A stretch of 21,004 nucleotides of DNA from Clostridium sp. K4410.MGS-306. GTDB taxonomy: Bacteria > Cyanobacteriota > Vampirovibrionia > Gastranaerophilales > Gastranaerophilaceae. Where the stretch lies: assembly GCA_000980375.1 (NCBI GenBank), contig LARD01000008.1, forward strand, positions 1 to 21,004. The letters run 5' to 3'. Every line of letters starts with the position of its first letter. The stretch's first letter is position 1. Position numbers and translations under genes: made by a program. The notes beneath the pieces are model-generated. The model was not told where the DNA came from. It saw only the letters and a list, made by a program, of their open reading frames with translations, and made no database searches. Below are positions 15,251-21,004 of this stretch, in pieces.

Positions 15251-16602
15251 TTATAAATTTCATTTATTAATGCATCTTCAAATCTTTTTACATCAAGTGT
15301 TGATTTGTTGTGGTTTTGTACATAAATAGCAAAGCTATATTTTTTACCTGATTTTGTATCAATGTATCCGGCAATAGAGCTTATGGCACTTGCTGTACCT
15401 GTTTTTGCTCTCAGTTTAAGGCTGATATTGAGTAATCTGTCGGACAGAGTGCCTTCTATTGGTTTTGCCAAAAATGATTCAAACTTATCAAAATCGTTTG
15501 CTTTATAAATCATATTTAAAGCTTCTGTTGTCCAATCTGCTGAAATTAAATCATTTCTTGAAATACCGCAAGCATCAACAACAATTGGTTTATCAGACTT
15601 TATTGATGCAAAATATTTGTTGAACATTTCTACTGCATCTTCTGTTGTACCCTGTGCTTTTGTGTAGCCTGCAGCTGCAGTTTTGAAAATTAATTCCGAA
15701 TAAAGGTTATTGCTGTTTTTTAATGTATTTGCAATAAGCTCGCTTAACGGTCTGCTGGACACTTCGGCAACTTTTGTTAAGCCGGCAGGCATTGGAGCTG
15801 TTTTAACTGTTCCGTTTCTTTTCAACCCTGCAGAATTCATTGCAGATGTTAATTCATCTACAAAATACCTTTCAGGTGCATCTACGGGAAGAGTTAGCTT
15901 TACCGGATTTTTAACAGTGCCTTTTATATATGTTAAATCACCGTGTTTCCATGGTTTTCTTTCCGGTGATATTGAGTCAGCAGAGCCATTTTTTAACATG
16001 TTAACAATCACCATATTATAACGGCTTTTGTTTTTGATAGAAGGCATCATCGCATTTTTTGCAGGTTCTATACTTATATCAATTTTATTTTCGTTAACAG
16101 TAAAAGGTGAATATTTTGGTAAAAGTGCATTTGTATCATCATCCCACATCCAGCCGATGCCCCATTGTTTGTTATCAATGACAGTAGGGTCAAGCACTAT
16201 ATCGTTAATTGGTTTTTTGTAGTGTTCTTTAACTTTTTGCATAAGTATTTTAAGTTGGCCGGTAGTTAAAGAAGGATCTGCCGAGAGTTTTATATATAAG
16301 TTGCTTTTTGAATCAACATAGGCAGCTGTGTTAAAGACAAAGTCTTCTCCAAGTTGAGCATAAGCACTTCTCATTGTGAATATTTTATGCACGGAAGCCG
16401 GGTTCATCATTTTGTGTTCATTATATTCATATACAACATGACCTGTTTTTGCGTCTTTGACAGAAACTGCAACAGTAGCATTGTTGTTAATATCTGATTT
16501 TTTTATTATCGAATCCAAATTAGCCGCAAATGATGAATTTGCGCATATAAAAAGCATCGCAATTACTGCAATAAATTGTATTTTGTATTTAAGTTTATGC
16601 AT
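15244..16602 (-). CDS. dacB: D-alanyl-D-alanine carboxypeptidase/endopeptidase, PBP4 type (DacB)
   Basis: This is a class C low-molecular-weight penicillin-binding protein (peptidase family S13) that trims or cuts peptidoglycan cross-links outside the membrane. A signal peptide (about 1-27, core FIAVIAMLFICANSSFA) starts the 452-residue protein. The three active-site motifs are present: SVHK at 70-73 (nucleophile Ser70), SNN at 298-300 and KTG at 401-403. The family segment before the last motif reads DACGISRNDLIS, with Cys where a Ser or other small residue is common. AAGGAG lies 9 nt before the ATG. The start overlaps the end of the upstream amidohydrolase gene by 8 bases, so the two are translated together. 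Confidence 0.94.
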   Translation of the reverse strand: MHKLKYKIQFIAVIAMLFICANSSFAANLDSIIKKSDINNNATVAVSVKDAKTGHVVYEYNEHKMMNPASVHKIFTMRSAYAQLGEDFVFNTAAYVDSKSNLYIKLSADPSLTTGQLKILMQKVKEHYKKPINDIVLDPTVIDNKQWGIGWMWDDDTNALLPKYSPFTVNENKIDISIEPAKNAMMPSIKNKSRYNMVIVNMLKNGSADSISPERKPWKHGDLTYIKGTVKNPVKLTLPVDAPERYFVDELTSAMNSAGLKRNGTVKTAPMPAGLTKVAEVSSRPLSELIANTLKNSNNLYSELIFKTAAAGYTKAQGTTEDAVEMFNKYFASIKSDKPIVVDACGISRNDLISADWTTEALNMIYKANDFDKFESFLAKPIEGTLSDRLLNISLKLRAKTGTASAISSIAGYIDTKSGKKYSFAIYVQNHNKSTLDVKRFEDALINEIYKM

Positions 16603-17428
16603 TTATCTTTATCTCCTTTATGTTAAATGTTTCGAAATCTTCATCTCTTCTGTCGGCAAGCAAAGGGAAGTTTTGTCTCAGGTTTGAAACCTCATCAAGG
16701 TTAATTGTATATTCAAAACAAGCTTCCTGTGCTTCAAGCCCTGCTACAATGTCTCCCCAGGGATTAATTATCATAGAGTGCCCCAGATTATTTTCATTGC
16801 CGCATATTTTTCCGGTCTGGTCTGCAACTACCATAAAACATTGGTTTTCAATAGCTCTTGCTCTGTGCATTATTTCCCAGTGTTCGGGTTTTTTATCAGA
16901 CCAGGCTGCTACATTAATTATTACCTGCGCACCTTCTTTGGAGTATTTTCTGTATATCTCGGGGAATCTTATGTCGTAACAAATAGACAGTCCTATTTTT
17001 GTAAAACCTAAATCGAGGATTTTTAACTCGTCTCCTGTTGAGATGTATTTATTTTCTTCAGACCCCTTGTGGGAAAAAAGATGCATTTTGTCGTAAGTCG
17101 TGACTAATTGCCCCTTTGCTGATATTACAGGGCATGTGTTTTTGTAAGTGTTATTTTTGAATTTTTGTATAAAAGACCCGCCCACAACTGTTGCATTAAA
17201 ACTCATTGCGATGTTTTTTAAAAAATCTATAGTTATACTGTTATCAATATATTCAGCTTCTTTTGGAAAGCAAGAACAATACCACCCGACAGAAAAAACT
17301 TCCGGCAATACAATAATGTCGAATTTTTTGCCTTTATAAGGTGCTAAAAGAGCATCGACGTTATTTAAAGTTGCGTTTTTATTTCCTATAATAGCGCTGT
17401 TTTGAACAACGAGTACTTTTAAATCCAT
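16595..17428 (-). CDS. Nitrilase-superfamily amidohydrolase (omega-amidase/Nit2-like)
   Basis: A 277-residue carbon-nitrogen hydrolase with the Glu-Lys-Cys triad: E43 in LPEVFSVGWY, K114 in YDKMHLFSHKG and C150 in LSICYDIRFPEIYR. The segments WSDKKPEHWEIMHRARAIENQ and GHSMIINPWGDIVA complete the fold. The CYDIRFPE signature and short length fit the Nit2/YafV branch, which hydrolyses omega-amides such as 2-oxoglutaramate or deaminated glutathione; substrate is inference. No Shine-Dalgarno precedes the ATG, but a TATAAT at 17435-17440 places transcription start on the ATG, so the message may be leaderless. Its end overlaps dacB. Confidence 0.9.
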   Translation of the reverse strand: MDLKVLVVQNSAIIGNKNATLNNVDALLAPYKGKKFDIIVLPEVFSVGWYCSCFPKEAEYIDNSITIDFLKNIAMSFNATVVGGSFIQKFKNNTYKNTCPVISAKGQLVTTYDKMHLFSHKGSEENKYISTGDELKILDLGFTKIGLSICYDIRFPEIYRKYSKEGAQVIINVAAWSDKKPEHWEIMHRARAIENQCFMVVADQTGKICGNENNLGHSMIINPWGDIVAGLEAQEACFEYTINLDEVSNLRQNFPLLADRRDEDFETFNIKEIKINA

Positions 17429-17467
17429 TTCTTAATTATATTACAAATGCTTAGTTCAGGCAGAAGT

Positions 17468-18757
17468 TTATACTAACTTGCAAATTAGCCTTGAATCCGC
17501 CTCTTCTTTGTTAAGAATTTTTACATTTGCTATGGTGTTATGTAGTGAGACGTCTGTGGAATCTATGTACACATTTAAATAATTTTTTGTTACCCCTTTG
17601 AGCAAGCCTGTTTTTTTATCGGGGCGCTTTTCTATTAAAACCTGTGCTGTTGTTCCTATATTTTGTTCAATAAATGATGAGTATTTGTCTTTGGCCACAC
17701 TTTGAAGAAGCGCTGCTCTTCTTTGTTTTTCAGCGGAAGAAACGTGATTCGGCAGGTTTGCTGCTTTAGTGTTGCTTCTTAAGGAGTATGGAAAGACGTG
17801 TATATTGGAGAGTTTTGAGTTTTTGGCATTATTAAGTGTAGTTTCAAAATCCTCCTCTGTTTCGCCTGGGAATCCTACTATTATGTCACTGCCGATAAAA
17901 GGAAGTGAAAAAATGTTATTGATTTTTTCCATTAGAATAAGACAGTCTTTCGCTGTATAATGCCTATTCATTGATTTTAATGTGCTATCGGTCAATGATT
18001 GTAATGACAGATGAAAATGTTGGCAGAACTTATCAGATTTGCTCAAGAATTGCAACAGCTCGTCATTAAGTTCCAGTGGATTTAAAGAACCGAGTCTGTA
18101 TCGCATGATTTTTGTATTTTCAATTTCGCAAAGCAGGTGATACAGCTGTTTTGATGGGCTGAAATCTTCACCCCATTGTCCAATATGAATACCTGTTAAC
18201 ACGACTTCTTTTATTCCGATTTGAGAATAAATATTTATTTGTTCAATTATATTTTTTATGTCGTTGCTTCTGCTTTTACCTCTTGCCAGAGGAATTGTGC
18301 AATAACTGCAATAATTGTTGCATCCGTCTTGAATTTTTAAATATCCTCTGGTTTTTGAATAATTGTGTATAGTCTGGTTATTGAAGTCATTTATTTTAAA
18401 AATATCAGTAACTTCGCTTTTGCAAACATTAAGACTTTCAATGATATTAAATTTATCGTTATTTCCCAAAACTATGTCAACATAAGGCAATTTTAAAAGC
18501 TCTGAGGCATGCAGCTGTGCGCTGCAGCCTGTCAAAACAGTTATTACAGAAGGATTTATATTTTTTGCATGCCTTACTGTTCGAAGCGCTTCATTGTCTG
18601 CATTTTCTGTAACAGTGCATGAGTTTAATATGAAGATATCGGCCTTTTTCGGGTCAGTTGCCTGTATATAACCGTTATTGTCCAGCTTCTCTTTTATAAC
18701 TGCTGACTCCAGCTGATTTGATTTGCACCCGTGAGTTTTTATAATGTATGACTTCAT
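17468..18757 (-). CDS. mtaB: tRNA t6A37 methylthiotransferase MtaB
   Basis: MtaB is a radical-SAM enzyme that converts t6A at tRNA position 37 to ms2t6A. The 429-residue protein has the N-terminal UPF0004 domain with three iron-sulfur cysteines (C11 in KTHGCKSNQ, C47 in LNSCTVT, C78 in LTGCSAQ). The radical-SAM motif is GCNNYCSYCTIPLARGKSRS (C146, C150, C153), and a C-terminal TRAM-like domain spans about 350-420. The short THGCKSNQ start favours MtaB over MiaB or RimO. No Shine-Dalgarno stands before the ATG; a TAATAT -10 candidate (18763-18768) would start transcription within a base of it. It is divergent from the next gene and leads the nitrilase-dacB group. Confidence 0.93.
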   Translation of the reverse strand: MKSYIIKTHGCKSNQLESAVIKEKLDNNGYIQATDPKKADIFILNSCTVTENADNEALRTVRHAKNINPSVITVLTGCSAQLHASELLKLPYVDIVLGNNDKFNIIESLNVCKSEVTDIFKINDFNNQTIHNYSKTRGYLKIQDGCNNYCSYCTIPLARGKSRSNDIKNIIEQINIYSQIGIKEVVLTGIHIGQWGEDFSPSKQLYHLLCEIENTKIMRYRLGSLNPLELNDELLQFLSKSDKFCQHFHLSLQSLTDSTLKSMNRHYTAKDCLILMEKINNIFSLPFIGSDIIVGFPGETEEDFETTLNNAKNSKLSNIHVFPYSLRSNTKAANLPNHVSSAEKQRRAALLQSVAKDKYSSFIEQNIGTTAQVLIEKRPDKKTGLLKGVTKNYLNVYIDSTDVSLHNTIANVKILNKEEADSRLICKLV

Positions 18758-18838
18758 AATAAATATTACTTAACATAAAGTAAGGATATAAACAAAAAAT
18801 TATTTCTGTTGTATAATTTTTGTATAGGATTAAATGGC

Positions 18839-19639
18839 ATGTCTATTTCTAAAATAAATAACAATATTTATTTTTCTAAATCTCAAAACCATTCACCTTC
18901 AAAGAGTTTGAGAAGTTTTCAGGGCAAGCCGTTTTCAGAATCGCAGGATGACTCTCAAGTTGTTACTAAACTTTCTGATGAAGATTTAAAAATATTGGCA
19001 TCAGTAGGACCTAATAACAGACTGCAAAAAGTTTCTCAAAAGACTTTCAATACACTGCTTTTCACCATTCCGGTAATTGATTCTGTTGCAACAGGTCTTG
19101 TAAAAAAAGGTCAGTTATCTTCTAAACTCTCCAGTACTGCTAAAACTGCAGGTAAATGGGGTGCTGTTTTTGCTGTTGCTGCATCTTTAAATGCTGTAAA
19201 ACGATTTGTTAACTCCAAATCTGATACATTGGATAAATTTAATAAAGAGCATGCTTTTGCATCTACAATGATTGATTTTGCAGTATTATATACTGCTTTC
19301 AATGCTGTTACTAATGCGGGTAAAAACCTTTTTGAATATACAAAAAACAGTTTCCCCACTATTGGTAAAACACTTAAAAATTCTGTTTTGAAACCGTCTA
19401 AAGAGTTTTTGAATAATTCTATTATCAACAAAAAAATCGTTAAACCGGCAGAAAACTATGTTGCTAAAAAACCTTATCTCGCAGGTGCTAACAAAATCAC
19501 AGCAGCGCTTCTTGTTCCTACAATGGCAATAGCTGTTTTGATGAGATACAACAAAGAGTATAAAAATAGAAACGAAAATGTGCAAAATAATTATAATTTC
19601 TTGAAAGCCGTAAATAGCTTTTTACCTGAAAAAGAGTAG
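18839..19639 (+). CDS. Unknown hydrophobic protein with N-terminal SFQG motif
   Basis: I do not recognise a named family. The 266-residue protein has a disordered start (MSISKINNNIYFSKSQ, Ser/Asn/Lys-rich) with RSFQGKPF at about 25-32. Four hydrophobic helical segments follow (about 71-88, 105-121, 139-160, 212-236), separated by basic loops, so it may be membrane-associated. The frame also opens at a TTG at 18809, but that lies just before and into the TATAAT (18812-18817), so ATG 18839 with AGGA at 18826-18829 is the better start. The N-terminus recalls the VSFGA style of the gene at 20235 and of other Gastranaerophilales proteins that I know only loosely. It is followed by a stop and no clear terminator. 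Confidence 0.75.
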   Translation: MSISKINNNIYFSKSQNHSPSKSLRSFQGKPFSESQDDSQVVTKLSDEDLKILASVGPNNRLQKVSQKTFNTLLFTIPVIDSVATGLVKKGQLSSKLSSTAKTAGKWGAVFAVAASLNAVKRFVNSKSDTLDKFNKEHAFASTMIDFAVLYTAFNAVTNAGKNLFEYTKNSFPTIGKTLKNSVLKPSKEFLNNSIINKKIVKPAENYVAKKPYLAGANKITAALLVPTMAIAVLMRYNKEYKNRNENVQNNYNFLKAVNSFLPEKE

Positions 19640-19642
19640 TTT
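19630..19642. repeat. 13-bp direct repeat, copy 1
   Basis: AAAAGAGTAGTTT covers the last codons of the preceding gene. An identical copy lies exactly 500 bp downstream at 20130-20142, and similarity continues loosely for about 15 bp beyond. Confidence 0.4.
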
Positions 19643-19705
19643 TGAGTTTAATTTTTAAAGATATACTTGACCATGCCTGTTGTTGATGTTATTTTAATAA
19701 AGTAG

Positions 19706-19793
19706 CCACGGGCCTGTGGCACTCTGCCGAGGAAGACGATTAAATATCGTCTGACGAGAGGAAGGTAGCGCAGCTGCCGTAACAGGCTAGTGG
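19706..19793 (+). ncRNA. Candidate cloverleaf-like structured RNA upstream of the tRNA
   Basis: An 88-nt stretch can fold into a closed four-way structure. Outer stems are CCAC (19706-19709) with GTGG (19790-19793), and GCCTGT (19712-19717) with ACAGGC (19782-19787). Inside are three hairpins: GGCA-CTC-TGCC (19718-19728), AGACGAT-TAAAT-ATCGTCT (19734-19752) and GGTAGC-GCA-GCTGCC (19764-19778). Purine-rich joints GAGGA and GAGAGGAA connect them. Two blocks are identical to the tRNA that follows: CACGGGCCTGTGGC (19707-19720) and GGTAGCGCAG (19764-19773). It lacks a T-loop, so it is not a normal tRNA. It could be a derived tRNA copy, a tRNA-mimicking regulatory RNA, or a processed leader. Much more GC-rich than the surroundings. 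Strand is assumed from the tRNA. Confidence 0.5.
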
Positions 19794-19808
19794 AATAAAA
19801 GACGTCAC

Positions 19809-19880
<72 letters not shown>

Positions 19881-19894
19881 ATTGTTTTTTATGA

Positions 19895-19919
19895 GTAGGT
19901 TGGAGTTTCTACCCCAACA
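19895..19919 (+). repeat. Terminal inverted repeat, left copy
   Basis: GTAGGTTGG-A-GTTTCT then ACCCCAACA. It matches the reverse complement of 20068-20092 in 24 of 25 positions. Confidence 0.85.
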
Positions 19920-20067
19920 ATACTAAATCACAGGCGGTCGGAAGTAGGTTGAGTATCTCTATTTCAAATTACTCATATTACTCTTTTGATGGTCACTCTG
20001 AATTTTTATATTTCAAAAAATACATCTTATCTTTACTCCACAATTTGATTTCACCCATGAGAGAATT

Positions 20068-20092
20068 TGTTGGGGTAGAAACCCCAACCTAC
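20068..20092 (-). repeat. Terminal inverted repeat, right copy
   Basis: TGTTGGGGTAGAA then ACCCCAACCTAC. It holds a perfect 8-bp stem (GTTGGGGT with ACCCCAAC) around AGAA. Confidence 0.85.
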
Positions 20093-20129
20093 ATACTAAT
20101 AAAAGAGGGATTTATATAGCAAATTCCAT

Positions 20130-20142
20130 AAAAGAGTAGTTT
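20130..20142. repeat. 13-bp direct repeat, copy 2
   Basis: AAAAGAGTAGTTT, identical to 19630-19642. The pair encloses the RNA candidate, the tRNA and the inverted-repeat element. Confidence 0.4.
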
Positions 20143-20188
20143 GAAATCTTAATAATTCGTAATAAAATAAGCAATTATTTCATTCTTT

Positions 20189-20218
20189 TTGTTTTCTTTT
20201 TTTATAAGTTTATATAAT
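20189..20218 (+). promoter_or_regulatory. Candidate promoter of the last gene
   Basis: TTGTTT (20189-20194) and TATAAT (20213-20218) are 18 nt apart, 17 bp before the start codon at 20235. The predicted transcript start is near 20225, so the GAAGG ribosome site (20224-20228) would sit at the very 5' end. Confidence 0.45.
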
Positions 20219-20234
20219 TGTGTGAAGGTATTGT

Positions 20235-21004
20235 ATGCAAATTAGTTTTTTAGCAATTTACGATAATAAATATTCTAAGAACACTGCATCGAAAGTCTCA
20301 TATCCGAATCTTGCCCCTTTAAAACAAGATACTGTAAGTTTTGGCGCTTTGAAAAAATCTCAATTCGAAGGTTTGGATTTAGCGGCTGTTGAAAAATTCA
20401 AAGCTCCTATTGAACAATTCAAAACTAATCAAGACTTGCAAAAATGGTGTAAGGCAAAAGTAAAAAATGACATCGTAGACAAAGATTTTGGTGGCAGACA
20501 AGAAGAAACCAAAATCCAAAGAAAAGCAATGCTCAAAGAATGGACAGATTATGTTCTTAAGGAAAATGATGCATATAATAACGCAGCCGCACTTGTAATA
20601 CTTTCATCTGTGACCAGAGAACTTCGTCCTGATAATGACAAACTTCCGCCTGTATTGAATAAAGGTGTGTTAGCTGATTGTATGTCAGAAATTGATTCAA
20701 ATCTGAAAAAAGATAAAAAATATGCATTTGATTTGAATAAAATGTATCAGAATAAACTTCAAGCCTTTTATCTGCAAGATTTTGATACAGGGGAAAAGAG
20801 TACAAAATGGGTCGTAATCCCGTCTAAAGAAAACGATCCTGAAAACTTCACAGAAAATGTAGACAAATTAAAAACTCTTTCGCACAAAAACTGGTGTACA
20901 AAGTCTTTTAATGCCGAACCATATCTTTCAGAAGGTGACTTTCATGTGTATCTAGAAGACGGGAAACCAAAGGTTGGTATAAGATTTGTTGAGGATAGAA
21001 TTCA
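20235..21004 (+). CDS. Unknown protein with N-terminal VSFGA motif (3' end outside window)
   Basis: The frame is open to the window edge, giving 256 residues. GAAGG (20224-20228) stands 6 nt before the ATG. The N-terminus (MQISFLAIYDNKYSKN ... QDTVSFGALKK, VSFG at 34-37) is of a type I associate with many Gastranaerophilales proteins of unknown role. A mainly helical charged domain follows (about 48-180). A beta-type segment begins near 190 (STKWVVIPSKEND), then LSHKNWCTKSFNAEPYL and GDFHVYLEDGKPKVGIRF. The WCT-x-YL-x-GDF-x-DGKP pattern looks like a compact binding or enzymatic domain, but I cannot name it. Cytoplasmic by appearance, with no signal peptide of classic type. Confidence 0.8.
   Translation, partial: MQISFLAIYDNKYSKNTASKVSYPNLAPLKQDTVSFGALKKSQFEGLDLAAVEKFKAPIEQFKTNQDLQKWCKAKVKNDIVDKDFGGRQEETKIQRKAMLKEWTDYVLKENDAYNNAAALVILSSVTRELRPDNDKLPPVLNKGVLADCMSEIDSNLKKDKKYAFDLNKMYQNKLQAFYLQDFDTGEKSTKWVVIPSKENDPENFTENVDKLKTLSHKNWCTKSFNAEPYLSEGDFHVYLEDGKPKVGIRFVEDRI

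Larger units (their letters stand above)
19895..20092. mobile_element. Candidate MITE-like element bounded by 25-bp inverted repeats
   Basis: The 198-bp unit begins and ends with inverted copies of a 25-bp sequence differing at one base. Each end is itself a hairpin (GTTGG-GT around 4 nt with AC-CCAAC). The interior has no gene, is AT-rich and carries a degenerate third copy of the left end (19944-19958). No convincing target-site duplication is visible (flanks ATGA and ATAC). It may instead be a pair of REP-type hairpins. No transposase is nearby. Confidence 0.4.

Noticed and set aside
17890..17900. Other GCCGATAA sigma-28 sites (also near 13120)
   Set aside because: They lie inside coding sequence without a TAAA element at the right distance.
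19746..19782. Hammerhead ribozyme core (CTGACGAG)
   Set aside because: The second core GAAA is missing (CGTAA instead) and the stems do not form the required three-way junction.

Overview
The window is AT-rich bacterial chromosome with dense, mostly ordinary housekeeping genes. Several signs point to a flagellated, non-photosynthetic cyanobacterium-like lineage of the Gastranaerophilales/Melainabacteria type. These are a FliD/FliW/CsrA flagellar set with a sigma-28-type promoter, a pilin-like protein ending in DYPW style (here NYPW), and lineage-style proteins of unknown function with an N-terminal SFG or SFQG motif. The lineage is an inference from recalled protein style. No rRNA or marker comparison was possible.

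Layout. 1-2311: the 3' end of a probable fliD paralogue, then a complete fliD behind a sigma-28-like promoter. 2340-3268 (minus): ybaB-recR, behind a good sigma-70 promoter. 3403-4083: a membrane-anchored pilin-like protein without a prepilin signal. 4149-4760: clpP with its own promoter. 4866-5839: an unknown coiled-coil protein and a double zinc-ribbon protein, each followed by a terminator. 5908-6267 (minus): two very small genes in a likely operon, one for a 54-residue protein with a tandem AETAGSLA repeat and one for a 48-residue secreted-peptide candidate. They share a bidirectional terminator with the zinc-ribbon gene. 6514-10245: grpE, dnaJ, a secreted beta-propeller protein and an O-methyltransferase, closely packed. 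10325-12802 (minus): clpC. 12898-15134 (minus): signal-peptide TPR protein, fliW, csrA and a second TPR protein. 15244-18757 (minus): mtaB, a nitrilase-family amidohydrolase and a PBP4-type DacB. 18839-19639: an unknown hydrophobic protein. 19640-20234: a gene-poor stretch with a cloverleaf-like RNA candidate, a CAU-anticodon tRNA and a small element bounded by 25-bp inverted repeats. 20235-end: an incomplete unknown protein.

How the genes fit together. fliD (filament cap), fliW and csrA belong to flagellar assembly and to flagellin translation control. clpP and clpC form an ATP-dependent protease, and grpE and dnaJ are DnaK co-chaperones. recR and ybaB belong to recombination and nucleoid functions. 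The least explained parts are the small-protein operon at 5.9-6.3 kb and the structured region around the tRNA at 19.7-20.1 kb.
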